Positions 50,101 to 60,901 of a DNA stretch of 64,000 nucleotides are shown piece after piece; position 1 is the first letter of the stretch, and each line of letters begins with the position of its first letter. Both the position numbers and the translations under genes were made by a program. The stretch spans positions 922,836-986,835 of the forward strand of contig NZ_QQAV01000001.1 in NCBI RefSeq assembly GCF_003350475.1. Reading direction: 5' to 3'. This stretch comes from Pseudacidovorax intermedius. GTDB taxonomy: Bacteria > Pseudomonadota > Gammaproteobacteria > Burkholderiales > Burkholderiaceae_C. The notes under the pieces were generated by a model. It was not told where the DNA came from. It saw only the letters and a list, made by a program, of their open reading frames with translations, and searched no databases.

Positions 50101-50916
50101 ATGCCTTTGCGTGAGTCTGTGTCCGTGCCCCGCCGTTCCGTCATGACCCCGCTCGAGCCCGTCGGCCCGCACACGCGCTGGCTGCTGGGCGTGGCCTTCT
50201 TCGTGCTCTTCGTGGCGGTGTGGGCCTTCTTCACGCTGGGCGGCTACGTGTCGCCCACCTTCCTGGCCAGCCCGGTCACGATGGTGAAGGAGGCGGTGCT
50301 GCTGTTCACCGAGTACGGCTTCATCGGCGACATCGGCATGACGGTGTGGCGGGTGTTCGGCGGCTTCCTGCTGGCCGCCGTCATCGCGGTGCCGCTGGGC
50401 ATCCTGATGGGTGCCTACAAGCCGGTGGAGGCCTTCCTGGAGCCCTTCGTCTCCTTCTGCCGCTACCTGCCGGCCTCGGCCTTCATTCCGCTCTTGATCC
50501 TGTGGGCCGGCATCGGCGAGGCGCAGAAGCTGCTGGTGATCTTCATCGGCTCGGTGTTCCAGATCATCCTGATGGTGGCGGTGACGGTGGGCAGCGCCCG
50601 CAAGGACCTGGTCGAGGCGGCCTACACGCTGGGCGCCGACGGCGGCGGCATCGTGCGGCGGGTGCTCATTCCGGGCGCGGCGCCGGGCATCGCCGAGACG
50701 CTGCGCCTGGTGCTGGGCTGGGCCTGGACCTACGTGATCGTGGCCGAACTCATTGGCTCGTCCTCGGGCATCGGCCACATGATCACCGACAGTCAGGCGC
50801 TGCTGAACACCGGGCAGATCATCTTCGGCATCATCGTCATCGGCCTGATCGGGCTGGTGTCGGACTTCCTGTTCAAGGCCGTCAACCGTCGGCTGTTCGC
50901 CTGGGCTTCGCTATGA
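50101..50916 (+). CDS. NitT/TauT-type ABC transporter permease
   Basis: A 271-residue inner-membrane permease; ATG 50101 abuts the previous stop and ATG 50143 is an alternative. It has about six membrane segments and the EAA loop EAAYTLGADGGGIVRRVLIPGAAP near residue 178. It belongs to the SsuC/TauC class and works with the ATPase encoded four bases overlapping downstream. Confidence 0.92.
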   Translation: MPLRESVSVPRRSVMTPLEPVGPHTRWLLGVAFFVLFVAVWAFFTLGGYVSPTFLASPVTMVKEAVLLFTEYGFIGDIGMTVWRVFGGFLLAAVIAVPLGILMGAYKPVEAFLEPFVSFCRYLPASAFIPLLILWAGIGEAQKLLVIFIGSVFQIILMVAVTVGSARKDLVEAAYTLGADGGGIVRRVLIPGAAPGIAETLRLVLGWAWTYVIVAELIGSSSGIGHMITDSQALLNTGQIIFGIIVIGLIGLVSDFLFKAVNRRLFAWASL

Positions 50917-51716
50917 GCGGCAACATGCAAGAAGCCGGCGTGCAGCTGGCCATCCGCGGTGTCTCGCGCACCTTCACCGGTGCGCGGGGGCAGTCCACGC
51001 AGGCGCTGCTGCCGGTGGACTTCGATGTGCGCGAGAACGACTTCGTCACCATCCTCGGGCCCTCGGGCTGCGGCAAGTCGACGCTGCTGCGCATCGTGGC
51101 GGGCCTGGACTTTCCGACCAGCGGCCAGGTGCTGCTGGACGGCCAGCCGGTGGCCGGGCCGGGCGCGGATCGGGGCATGGTGTTCCAGAGCTACACGCTC
51201 TTTCCGTGGCTGGACATCGAGCAGAACATCCGCTTCGGCCTGCGCGAGCGCGGCATGTCCGAATCGCAGCAGAAGGAGCGCGCGGCCTACTTCATCGCCA
51301 AGGTGGGGCTGCGCGGCTTCGAGCGGCACTATCCCAAGCAGCTGTCGGGCGGCATGCAGCAGCGCACGGCCATCGCGCGTGCGCTGGCCAACGACCCCAA
51401 GATGCTGCTGATGGACGAGCCCTTCGGCGCGCTGGACAACCAGACGCGGGTGCTGATGCAAGAGCTGCTGCTGGGCATCTGGGAGGCCGAGCGCAAGACG
51501 GTGCTGTTCGTCACGCACGACATCGACGAGGCGATCTTCATGGCCAACCGGGTGGCGGTGTTCAGCGCCCGGCCGGGCCGCATCAAGACCGAGATCGCGG
51601 TGGACCTGCCGCATCCGCGCCACTACACGCTCAAGACCACGCCGGAGTTCATGGAACTGAAGGCGCGGTTGACGGAAGAGATCCGGGCGGAGTCGATGGC
51701 GGCGGCGGAGCATTGA
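50913..51716 (+). CDS. NitT/TauT-type ABC transporter ATPase
   Basis: A 267-residue ATPase. It has Walker A GPSGCGKST, Q-loop MVFQSYTLFPW, signature LSGGMQQRTAIARAL, Walker B MLLMDEPFGALD and the switch His in VTHDIDEA. It belongs to the SsuB/TauB class. The start overlaps the permease stop (ATGA). It completes a three-gene importer probably under HutC control. Confidence 0.93.
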   Translation: MSGNMQEAGVQLAIRGVSRTFTGARGQSTQALLPVDFDVRENDFVTILGPSGCGKSTLLRIVAGLDFPTSGQVLLDGQPVAGPGADRGMVFQSYTLFPWLDIEQNIRFGLRERGMSESQQKERAAYFIAKVGLRGFERHYPKQLSGGMQQRTAIARALANDPKMLLMDEPFGALDNQTRVLMQELLLGIWEAERKTVLFVTHDIDEAIFMANRVAVFSARPGRIKTEIAVDLPHPRHYTLKTTPEFMELKARLTEEIRAESMAAAEH

Positions 51717-51974
51717 GCGATGTTGGTACGGCGCAGTCGGGGTGATGTCGGGGGCGGCGCGCGTAGCCTGGCCGCGCTGCTGCTGCTTCGTCGCGCGCAT
51801 GCTGTGATGGGGTTTGGTGGGGTCCTGACGGGTGCCTGGGACGGCGCGCGGGGCCGGGGCCGGCTGGCGCGGGCTCATGGCGGGGTGGTCGGCTGCGCCG
51901 ACTCCGCGCGCTGGACACGTCGCGTCGGTATCGGGGCAGGGGTGCTGCGGGCCTTGCCTTCGACCTCGACCTGC

Positions 51975-52010
51975 GCTTGGGCTTGGGCTTGGGCTTGGGC
52001 TTGGGCTTGG
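51975..52010. repeat. Hexanucleotide tandem repeat (GCTTGG)6
   Basis: Six perfect head-to-tail copies of GCTTGG. The unit is a multiple of three, so length changes would not shift a frame, but no gene is evident here. It is a candidate for slippage variation between strains. Confidence 0.9.
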
Positions 52011-52036
52011 GTCCGGGCACACCACGCCGACCCAAC

Positions 52037-52290
52037 CCAGAGTGGCCGGCAGCCCGTGGGCGGTGGTGCGCCTGTGGCGCGCCGAGGAGCGCAGCGAAGC
52101 CGGCCGCAGGCCTGCCGAAGGACAGGCCTGCTTCGTGATCTGACTCGCGGCATTTGTCCGAGCAGAGTGAACGCAGTGAACGTCGCGAGTTATGCCGCGG
52201 GCCGGTTTCGCGAGCACCGGAGGGCAGTCGGCGCGCAGCGCCGACCGCGCCACCGAAGCACCGCCGCCCACGGGCTGCCGGCCGCTCTGG
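52037..52290. repeat. Inverted-repeat-bounded element with internal hairpins
   Basis: The left arm (52037-52081) and right arm (52246-52290) are 45-base inverted copies with about five mismatches, sharing GGCCGGCAGCCCGTGGGCGG. Inside lie GCAGGCCTG/CAGGCCTGC (52106-52131) and CGCGGCAT/ATGCCGCG (52146-52199). No transposase is present. It could be a MITE-like element or a composite of REP sequences. Confidence 0.7.
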
Positions 52291-52429
52291 CGCACCGTCC
52301 TTTCCATCGCTGCGACATCGACGCATGCACCGACAGGAACATCAAGCGCCAAGCCGTGCACACGCTGATTGACGCTGCCGGCGCCAGCCGCCGCCAGGCC
52401 CGCAAGCCGCATCACGACGGGGGCCGCGC

Positions 52430-53215
52430 ATGACGACGACCGCCGCCAAGGCACTGCGGGATCGCCGTCCCGTCAGTGCCCCACCGAGCAACCCGTCCCT
52501 GGCCCTCTACGAGCAGGTCAAGGAACACATCGTCCGCCGCATCCAGAGCGGCGAATGGCCCGCCGGCCACCGCCTGCCGTCGGAACACGAGCTGGTCGCG
52601 CAGTTCGGCATCTCGCGCATGACCGCCAACCGCGCCCTGCGCGAACTGGTGGACGAAGGCCGCGTCAAGCGCGTGGCCGGCGTGGGCAGCTTCGTGGCCG
52701 AGACCAAGCCGCAGTCCACCCTGCTGCAGATCGCCAACATCGCCAGCGAGATCCGCGGCCGCGGCCACGACTACGGCTTCGAGCTGCTGGCGGCCGAGCG
52801 CATCGCCGCACCCGCGGACATCGCCGCCTGGCTCGACGTGCGCCTGGGCGAATCGCTCTTCCACTGCCTCTGCCTGCACCTGGAGAACGGCACCCCCGTG
52901 CAGCTGGAGGACCGCTGGGTCAGCCCGCGCATGGTGCCGGCCTTCCTCGACCAGGACTTCTCGCTGATGCCGCCCAGCGAATACCTGGTGCGCCACGTGC
53001 CCTTCGACCAGATCGAGCACCTGGTCGACGCCGTGCTCCCTTCGCCCGAACAGGCCGCGCGCCTGGCCATGGACGGGGGCGAGCCCTGTCTGCTGCTCAG
53101 CCGCCGCACCTGGTCGCGCGGCACGCCCATCACGCTGGTGCGCTGCCTGCACCCGGCCTCGCGTTACCGGCTGGGCAGCCGCTTCCGCGCCGACGGCAAC
53201 CCCGGCTGGGGCTGA
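52430..53215 (+). CDS. hutC: Histidine-utilisation repressor HutC
   Basis: A 261-residue GntR-family repressor. The winged helix (about residues 24-90, [18 protein letters not shown] ... [18 protein letters not shown]) is followed by a UTRA domain that binds urocanate in HutC. The sequence [28 protein letters not shown] is characteristic. It stands directly before hutH, and HutC-type palindromes are found before hutH and before the transporter genes. Urocanate should release it and induce the pathway. Confidence 0.93.
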   Translation: MTTTAAKALRDRRPVSAPPSNPSLALYEQVKEHIVRRIQSGEWPAGHRLPSEHELVAQFGISRMTANRALRELVDEGRVKRVAGVGSFVAETKPQSTLLQIANIASEIRGRGHDYGFELLAAERIAAPADIAAWLDVRLGESLFHCLCLHLENGTPVQLEDRWVSPRMVPAFLDQDFSLMPPSEYLVRHVPFDQIEHLVDAVLPSPEQAARLAMDGGEPCLLLSRRTWSRGTPITLVRCLHPASRYRLGSRFRADGNPGWG

Positions 53216-53252
53216 CGGCCCCGCGCTCCCGCTTCGCTTTCGCACGTCACAA

Positions 53253-53267
53253 CCTGTATAGACAACC
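53253..53267. promoter_or_regulatory. HutC-type operator, site 3
   Basis: CCTGTATAGACAACC contains TGTATAGACA, matching site 1 over the core. It ends only five bases before the hutH ATG, so bound HutC would block hutH expression at the leader. There is no clear ribosome-binding site before hutH, so coupling to hutC or leader occlusion is likely. Confidence 0.7.
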
Positions 53268-53271
53268 TGCC

Positions 53272-54819
53272 ATGACCACCACGCTGACCCTCCATCCCGG
53301 CCACCTCGACCTGGCCAGCCTGCGCCGCATCCACCAGGGCGGCCTCACCCTCGCGCTGGACGGCAGCACGCGCGCCGGCATGCAGGCCGCGCAGGCCGCC
53401 GTGCAGCGCATCGTCGACCACGACGACGTGGTCTATGGCATCAACACCGGCTTCGGCAAGCTGGCCAGCACCAAGATCGACCACGATCACCTGGCCGAGC
53501 TGCAGCGCAACCTGGTGCTGTCGCACAGCGTGGGCACCGGCGAGCCGCTGTCGGCGGAGGTGGTGCGGCTGGTGATCGCCGCCAAGGCCGTGAGCCTGGC
53601 GCGCGGGCATTCGGGCGTGCGGCCGGCGCTGGTCGATGCGCTGCTGGCGCTGTTCAATGCCGGCGTCACGCCGCTGATCCCGGCCAAGGGCTCGGTGGGC
53701 GCCTCGGGCGACCTGGCGCCGCTGGCGCACCTGGCCTGCGTGCTCATCGGCGAAGGCCAGGCGCGCCTGGCGGACGGCCGCGTGGTCGGCGGCGCCGAAG
53801 CCATGCGCAGCATCGGCATCGCGCCCTTCGTGCTCGGCCCCAAGGAAGGCCTGGCGCTGCTCAACGGCACGCAGGTCTCGACCGCGCTGGCGCTGGCGGG
53901 GCTGTTCGGCGCGGAGAACGTGTTCGCCTCGGCCCTGATGTCCGGCGCGCTGTCGCTGGAGGCCATCCAGGGCTCGATCAAGCCCTTCGATGCCCGCATC
54001 CATGCCGCGCGCGGCCAGCCGGGGCAAATCGCTGTGGCGGGGGCCGTGCGCACGCTGCTGGAAGGCAGCGACATCATCCCCAGCCATGCCGACTGCGGCC
54101 GCGTGCAGGACCCGTACTCCATCCGCTGCATCCCGCAGGTGATGGGCGCCTGCCTGGACAACCTGACGCACGCCGCCCGCGTGCTGGTGACCGAGGCCAA
54201 TGCCGCCTCGGACAACCCGCTGGTCTTCTGCGACACCGGCGAAGTGATCTCTGGCGGCAACTTCCATGCGGAGCCGGTGGCCTTCGCGGCCGACATCCTC
54301 GCGCTGGCCGTGGCCGAGGTCGGTGCCATCGCCGAGCGGCGCATCGCGCTGCTGCTGGACACGGGCCTGTCGGGCCTGCCGCCCTTCCTGGTGCGCGACG
54401 GCGGGCTCAACTCCGGCTTCATGATCGCGCAGGTCACGGCCGCGGCCCTGGCCTCGGAGAACAAGTCGCTCGCCCATCCCGCCAGTGTGGACAGCCTGCC
54501 CACCTCGGCCAACCAGGAGGACCATGTGTCGATGGCGACCTTCGCGGCGCGCCGGCTGGGCGAGATGGTGAACAACACCGCGGTGGTCATCGGCATCGAG
54601 GCGATGGCTGCCGCGCAAGGGATCGAACTGAAGCGCACCGAGACCACGCCACGCAGTTCTGCGGCCATCGAAGCCGAGATCGCCCGCATCCGCCGCCAGG
54701 TCGCCTTCGTCGAGCGCGACCGCTACCTGGCGCCCGACATCGAGGCCATGCGGCAGTGGGCGCTGGCCGCCGAACTGCCTGCGCCGCTGCTGTCGCTGCT
54801 GCCCAGCCACCTCGCCTGA
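53272..54819 (+). CDS. hutH: Histidine ammonia-lyase
   Basis: A 515-residue enzyme of the usual length. Ala144-Ser145-Gly146 in [13 protein letters not shown] form the MIO electrophile autocatalytically. [11 protein letters not shown] near residue 52 carries the catalytic Tyr loop, and LGMVNN-like [14 protein letters not shown] is near the C-terminus. It converts L-histidine to urocanate and ammonia, the first step of the pathway. Cytoplasmic homotetramer by family. hutU follows after 43 bases. Confidence 0.97.
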   Translation: MTTTLTLHPGHLDLASLRRIHQGGLTLALDGSTRAGMQAAQAAVQRIVDHDDVVYGINTGFGKLASTKIDHDHLAELQRNLVLSHSVGTGEPLSAEVVRLVIAAKAVSLARGHSGVRPALVDALLALFNAGVTPLIPAKGSVGASGDLAPLAHLACVLIGEGQARLADGRVVGGAEAMRSIGIAPFVLGPKEGLALLNGTQVSTALALAGLFGAENVFASALMSGALSLEAIQGSIKPFDARIHAARGQPGQIAVAGAVRTLLEGSDIIPSHADCGRVQDPYSIRCIPQVMGACLDNLTHAARVLVTEANAASDNPLVFCDTGEVISGGNFHAEPVAFAADILALAVAEVGAIAERRIALLLDTGLSGLPPFLVRDGGLNSGFMIAQVTAAALASENKSLAHPASVDSLPTSANQEDHVSMATFAARRLGEMVNNTAVVIGIEAMAAAQGIELKRTETTPRSSAAIEAEIARIRRQVAFVERDRYLAPDIEAMRQWALAAELPAPLLSLLPSHLA

Positions 54820-54862
54820 ACCGAACGAACGACCGCCCCCCGACTTTTCAAGGAGCACCGCC

Positions 54863-56593
<1,731 letters not shown>

Positions 56594-56659
56594 CGGGTCC
56601 CCCAGCGCCGGGCTGCGCTTCGGCGCGCGGGCGCACGCGCTACAAAAAACCGCCGCCCA

Positions 56660-56676
56660 GTCCCACCGCGTGGGAC
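56660..56676. promoter_or_regulatory. Inverted repeat upstream of the IclR gene
   Basis: GTCCCAC-CGC-GTGGGAC has perfect 7-base arms. It lies 43 bases before ATG 56719 and 67 bases after the hutU stop. An A-run precedes it and a T-run (56700-56706) follows after 23 bases. IclR-type autoregulatory operator is the favoured reading; a terminator of hutU is the alternative. Confidence 0.5.
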
Positions 56677-56718
56677 CGGGTGGTGCACATCGCGATGGCT
56701 TTTTTTGATACTGGACGC

Positions 56719-57477
56719 ATGGCCTCGCCTGCGCCCCCCGTTGCTGCTGCCGCCGTTCCTGCCGCCGACCGCGTGCTGCAGGTGCTGGCCGTGCTGGCGC
56801 GGCAGGGCCGGCCGCTTACCGCGGCCGAGCTGATCGCCCACACGGGCCTGACGCGCAGCACCCTCTACCGCCAGCTGGCGCGGCTGCGCCGCTGGGGATT
56901 CGTGATCGAGCGCGAAGGCAGCTACGCCCCCGGGCCGCTCAGCCTGCAGATGGCGCTGGGCTTCGACCTCGCCTCCGAGCTCATGCGGCAGGCCCGTCCC
57001 ACCATGGAAGAGCTGGCCCGCCAGTCCCACGAGAGCGTGGGCCTGATCGTCGCCGTCAACGACCAGGCCATCTGCCTGGACATGGTGGAGAGCCACCAGT
57101 CCCTGCGCTGCTCCTTCGAGAAGGGCCGCAGCGTGCCGCTGCGCGCGGGCGCTTCGGCCAAGTGCCTGCTGGCCCACCTGGCGCCCTCCGCCCAGGCCGC
57201 CGTGCTCGACGCGCAGTACGGCGCCGGCACCGCCGAACGCGCCGCGGCCGAAGCCGAGCTGGACACCATCCGCCAGGCCGGTCATGCCCTGAGCGCCGGC
57301 GAAGTGGACGACGGCGTCTGGGGCTGCAGCGTGCCGCTGATGGGCGCCTCGCACCAGGCGGCCGGCGTGCTGACGCTGATGGCCCCGATCCTGCGTGCAC
57401 GGCACCAGGAAGCCGCGCTCGTGCAGATGACCGTGGTGGCGGGCGCCCGCATCTCGCGGCGGCTGCTGCTGCACTGA
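56719..57477 (+). CDS. IclR-family transcriptional regulator
   Basis: About 252 residues from ATG 56719. ATG 56695 adds eight, but the run of T in those codons looks non-coding. An N-terminal winged helix (ADRVLQVLAVLARQGRPLTA ... GLTRSTLYRQLARLRRWGF) is followed by the IclR ligand domain with GASAKCLLAHL. IclR proteins usually sense organic acids. It sits between hutU and a histidine-type transporter pair, where hut clusters more often have only HutC, and it probably controls the downstream genes. Confidence 0.9.
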   Translation: MASPAPPVAAAAVPAADRVLQVLAVLARQGRPLTAAELIAHTGLTRSTLYRQLARLRRWGFVIEREGSYAPGPLSLQMALGFDLASELMRQARPTMEELARQSHESVGLIVAVNDQAICLDMVESHQSLRCSFEKGRSVPLRAGASAKCLLAHLAPSAQAAVLDAQYGAGTAERAAAEAELDTIRQAGHALSAGEVDDGVWGCSVPLMGASHQAAGVLTLMAPILRARHQEAALVQMTVVAGARISRRLLLH

Positions 57478-57561
57478 GCCGGGTCGCCTCGTCTCGCCCC
57501 GTCGCCCCCTTCTTCTTGCGCCTTCCGTTCCTCTCCCTTCCAACGTTCCCGGAGTGATCCC

Positions 57562-58311
57562 ATGATGTCCCGCCCCCTGCCCCGCCGCCTGCTGCTCGCC
57601 CTCGTCGGCACCCTCGCCCTGGCCGGCACCGCCGCCCATGCCGCCGAGCCGCTGCGCGTGGCCACCGATGCCACCTTCCCGCCGATGGAATACATCGAGA
57701 ACGGCAAGCGCACCGGCTTCGACACCGAGATGGTCGAGGCCATCGGCAAGCAGCTGGGCCGGCCCGTCGAATGGATCGACATCGACTTCAAGGGCCTGAT
57801 CCCGGCCCTGGTCTCGCGCCGCGCCGACATGGCCGTCTCGGCCATCTACATCACCGACGAGCGCCGCAAGGTGGTCGACTTCACCGTGCCCTACTACGCC
57901 GGCGGCCTGGTGGTGATGACCAAGGCCGACAACGCCACCGTCAAGTCGCCCGCCGACCTGGCCGGTCGCAAGGTGAGCGTGCAGGTGGGCACCAAGTCGG
58001 TGAGCTTCCTCAAGGAGAAGTACCCGCAGGCCCAGCTGCTGGAGGTCGAGAAGAACCAGGAGATGTTCAACCTGGTGGAAGTGGGCCGCACCGACGCCGC
58101 CGTCACCGGCAAGCCCGCCGCCTATCAGTACGTGCGCACGCGGCCGGGCCTCAAGGTGCTGCCCGAGCAGCTGACCACGGAGGAATACGGCATGGCCATC
58201 CGCAAGGACACGCCCGAGCTCACCAAGGCTGTGAACGACGCCCTGGCCCGCATGAAGGCCGACGGCACTTACGCGGCCATCGTCCAGAAGTGGTTCCCCA
58301 CGTCGAAGTGA
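57562..58311 (+). CDS. Polar amino-acid ABC transporter binding protein
   Basis: A 249-residue type II periplasmic-binding protein (HisJ/GlnH class). The signal peptide ends at AHAAE (about residue 30), then RVATDATFPPMEYIENGKRTGFDTEM, the family hallmark. The conserved RRADMAVSAIYITDERRKVVDFTVPYY follows. Location among hut genes suggests histidine as ligand (inference). Its permease gene follows after 26 bases. Confidence 0.92.
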   Translation: MMSRPLPRRLLLALVGTLALAGTAAHAAEPLRVATDATFPPMEYIENGKRTGFDTEMVEAIGKQLGRPVEWIDIDFKGLIPALVSRRADMAVSAIYITDERRKVVDFTVPYYAGGLVVMTKADNATVKSPADLAGRKVSVQVGTKSVSFLKEKYPQAQLLEVEKNQEMFNLVEVGRTDAAVTGKPAAYQYVRTRPGLKVLPEQLTTEEYGMAIRKDTPELTKAVNDALARMKADGTYAAIVQKWFPTSK

Positions 58312-58337
58312 CGCACGGCTGACCCCAGGACGCGACG

Positions 58338-59003
58338 ATGGATCTGGACTTCTCGCCGGTCTGGGCCGGCTGGCCCGACCTGCTGCGCGGCACGCTGGTG
58401 ACGGTGGAGATCACCGCCTGCGCGCTGCTGCTGGGCTGCGTGCTGGGCCTGGCGGTGGGCATCGGCCGGCTGCGGCCGCAGCGCCGCTGGCTCTACAGCG
58501 TGTGCACCGCCTACGTGGCGGTGATCCGCGGCACGCCGCTGCTGGTGCAGCTCTTCATCCTGTTCTTCGGGCTGCCGCACTTCGGACTGTTGCTGCCGGC
58601 CTTCCTGTGCGGCGTGCTGGGCCTGGGCGTGTACAGCGGCGCCTATGTGTCGGAGATCGTGCGCGGCGCCATCCAGTCTATCGACCGCGGCCAGACCATG
58701 GCGGCCCAGTCGCTGGGCATGACGCCGGGCCAGGCCATGCGCCACATCATCCTGCCGCAGGCCGTGGTGCGCATGATCCCGCCGCTGGGCAACGAGTTCA
58801 TCGCGCTGATCAAGAACTCGGCGCTGGTGTCGCTGCTCACCATCCACGACGTGATGCACGAGGGCCAGAAGATCATCAGCGTGTCCTACCGCTCGCTGGA
58901 GGTCTACCTGGCCATCGCGGCCGTGTACTTCGCCCTCACCGGCACGGTGACGCTCGTGCTGCGCCACTTCGAACGCCGGCTGCGCCAGGGCGGGGTGCAT
59001 TGA
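58338..59003 (+). CDS. Polar amino-acid ABC transporter permease
   Basis: A 221-residue HisM/GlnP-class permease with about five membrane segments. It has the family stretch VAVIRGTPLLVQLFILFFGLP and the EAA-like loop AAQSLGMTPGQAMRHIILPQA. No second permease or ATPase gene follows; the next gene is hutD. The permease therefore must form a homodimer and use an ATPase from elsewhere. Confidence 0.92.
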   Translation: MDLDFSPVWAGWPDLLRGTLVTVEITACALLLGCVLGLAVGIGRLRPQRRWLYSVCTAYVAVIRGTPLLVQLFILFFGLPHFGLLLPAFLCGVLGLGVYSGAYVSEIVRGAIQSIDRGQTMAAQSLGMTPGQAMRHIILPQAVVRMIPPLGNEFIALIKNSALVSLLTIHDVMHEGQKIISVSYRSLEVYLAIAAVYFALTGTVTLVLRHFERRLRQGGVH

Positions 59004-59031
59004 GATGACACCCCCCCACGGAGACATCGCC

Positions 59032-59604
59032 ATGACGACCCTGCACCGCTTCGACCTCGACCGGCTCCCGGCCATGCCCTGGAAGAACGGCGGCGGCCGC
59101 ACGCGCGAGATCGCCTGCTGGCCGCCCGGCACCGGGCTGGATCACTTTGGCTGGCGCTGCTCGGTGGCCAGCATCGAGTCCGACGGGCCCTTCTCCGCCT
59201 TCCCGGGCGTTGACCGGCAGATCCTGCTGCTGGCCGGCGACGGCGTGCAGCTGCAGGGCGAGGGCCTCGACCACCGGCTCGATGTGCCGCTGCAGCCCTT
59301 CGCCTTCGCGGGCGAGGCGGTCCTCGGCTGCACCCGGCTGGGCGGGGCGTCGACCGACTTCAACGTGATGGCGCGGCGCGGTCGCTTCCGCGCCAAGGTC
59401 ACGGTGCATGCGCAGGCCGCGCGTCTGGCCGGCTCACCCCACGGGCTGCTGCTGGCCGTCGCTGGCACCTGGCGCACCGGCGCTGCCGCGCCGCTGGCGC
59501 CCGGCCAGGGCCTGTGGTGGGCCGATGCGGCGGGCCCGGTCGAGGTGGTGCCCGAAGAAGGCGCCGATGCCCGCCTGATCGCGGTGCGGCTGCTGCCGGA
59601 CTGA
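59032..59604 (+). CDS. hutD: HutD-family protein
   Basis: A 190-residue cupin-like protein (HutD/Ves family) starting at ATG 59032 behind CGGAGAC; an upstream in-frame ATG at 59005 is less likely. [19 protein letters not shown] and [21 protein letters not shown] are the hallmark stretches. In Pseudomonas, HutD is thought to limit the level of hut induction, perhaps by binding formylglutamate. It is not an enzyme of the pathway. It precedes hutI. Confidence 0.93.
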   Translation: MTTLHRFDLDRLPAMPWKNGGGRTREIACWPPGTGLDHFGWRCSVASIESDGPFSAFPGVDRQILLLAGDGVQLQGEGLDHRLDVPLQPFAFAGEAVLGCTRLGGASTDFNVMARRGRFRAKVTVHAQAARLAGSPHGLLLAVAGTWRTGAAAPLAPGQGLWWADAAGPVEVVPEEGADARLIAVRLLPD

Positions 59605-59662
59605 ACGTACCCTGCTTCGCTGTCTCTGCGCCGGCCATCCCTGCGCCCAGCTTCCTCCGCCG

Positions 59663-60901
59663 ATGAACGACGACCGCATGACCGCCCTGCCCTTCTCCCA
59701 ACGCCCCAGCGCCGACGGCCTGTGGACCGGCCTGCGCGGCATCGACGGCCAGCCGCTGGCGCTGACCGTGGCCGACGGCCGCATCGCCTGGCGAGGCGCC
59801 CCCGATGCGCTCCCCGCCGGAGCCGGCGCCCTGCCCCGCCACGACGGCGGCGGCGCGCTGGTCACGCCGGGCCTCGTCGACTGCCACACCCACCTGGTCT
59901 ACGGCGGCCAGCGCGCCAACGAATTCGCCATGCGCCTGGCCGGCGCCAGCTACGAAGAGGTGGCGCGCGCCGGCGGCGGCATCGTCTCCACCGTGCGGGC
60001 CACGCGGGAGGCCAGCGAGGACGCGCTGTTCGAATCCGCCAGCGCCCGCCTCGCGCCGCTGCTGGCCGAGGGCGTGTGCGCCATCGAGATCAAGTCCGGC
60101 TACGGCCTCGCCTTGGAGCACGAGCGCAAGCAGCTGCGCGTGGCGCGCCGGCTGGCCGCGGCCCATGGCGTCACCGTGCGCACCACCTTCCTGGGCGCCC
60201 ATGCGCTGCCGCCCGAATACGCCGGACGCAGCGGCGACTACATCGACCTCGTCTGTCGCGAGATGCTGCCCGCGCTGCATGCCGAGGGCCTGGTGGATGC
60301 GGTGGACGTGTTCTGCGAGCGCATCGCCTTCTCGCTCGAAGAGACCGAGCGCGTGTTCCAGGCCGCGCAGGCGCTGGGCCTGCCGGTCAAGCTGCATGCC
60401 GAGCAGCTCAGCGACATGGGCGGCGCGGCGCTGGCGGCACGCTACGGCGCGCTCTCCTGCGACCACATCGAGCATCTCTCGCCCGCCGGCATCGCGGCCA
60501 TGGCGCAGGCCGGCACCGTGGCCGTGCTGCTGCCCGGCGCTTACTACACGCTGCGCGACACGCAGCTGCCGCCCATCGCCGGACTGCGTACGGCCGGCGT
60601 GCCGATGGCCGTCTCCACCGACCACAACCCGGGCACCTCACCCTGCCTGAGCCTGCTGCTGATGATGAACATGGCCTGCACGCTGTTCCGCCTGACCGTC
60701 CCCGAGGCGATGGCCGGCGTCACCACCCATGCCGCGCGCGCCCTGGGCCTCTCGGCCACGCATGGCGAGCTGGTCGTGGGCCGCGCCGCCGACTTCGTGC
60801 TGTGGAACGTGCAGGAGGCCGCCGAGCTGGCCTACTGGTTCGGCCAGCGGCCCGTGCGCTGCGTGGTCCGCCAGGGACGGATCGCGGAGGGCGCGCTGTG
60901 A
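59663..60901 (+). CDS. hutI: Imidazolonepropionase
   Basis: A 412-residue amidohydrolase. Metal ligands are visible in [16 protein letters not shown], in [15 protein letters not shown] and CDHIEHLSP, and the Asp in [10 protein letters not shown]. It opens imidazolonepropionate to N-formimino-L-glutamate, the third step. The C-terminus ([16 protein letters not shown]) is typical. The stop overlaps the hutF start (GTGA). Confidence 0.96.
   Translation: MNDDRMTALPFSQRPSADGLWTGLRGIDGQPLALTVADGRIAWRGAPDALPAGAGALPRHDGGGALVTPGLVDCHTHLVYGGQRANEFAMRLAGASYEEVARAGGGIVSTVRATREASEDALFESASARLAPLLAEGVCAIEIKSGYGLALEHERKQLRVARRLAAAHGVTVRTTFLGAHALPPEYAGRSGDYIDLVCREMLPALHAEGLVDAVDVFCERIAFSLEETERVFQAAQALGLPVKLHAEQLSDMGGAALAARYGALSCDHIEHLSPAGIAAMAQAGTVAVLLPGAYYTLRDTQLPPIAGLRTAGVPMAVSTDHNPGTSPCLSLLLMMNMACTLFRLTVPEAMAGVTTHAARALGLSATHGELVVGRAADFVLWNVQEAAELAYWFGQRPVRCVVRQGRIAEGAL

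Larger units (their letters stand above)
51717..52429. other. 713-base intergenic region rich in repeats
   Basis: No gene with convincing codon use is seen. It holds a (GCTTGG)6 tandem repeat and a 254-base element with 45-base inverted ends and internal hairpins. It separates the transporter genes from hutC, so hutC probably has its own promoter or is reached only by read-through. Confidence 0.65.

Noticed and set aside
51975-52010. CRISPR-like array
   Set aside because: The units are 6-base head-to-tail copies without spacers; this is a simple tandem repeat.
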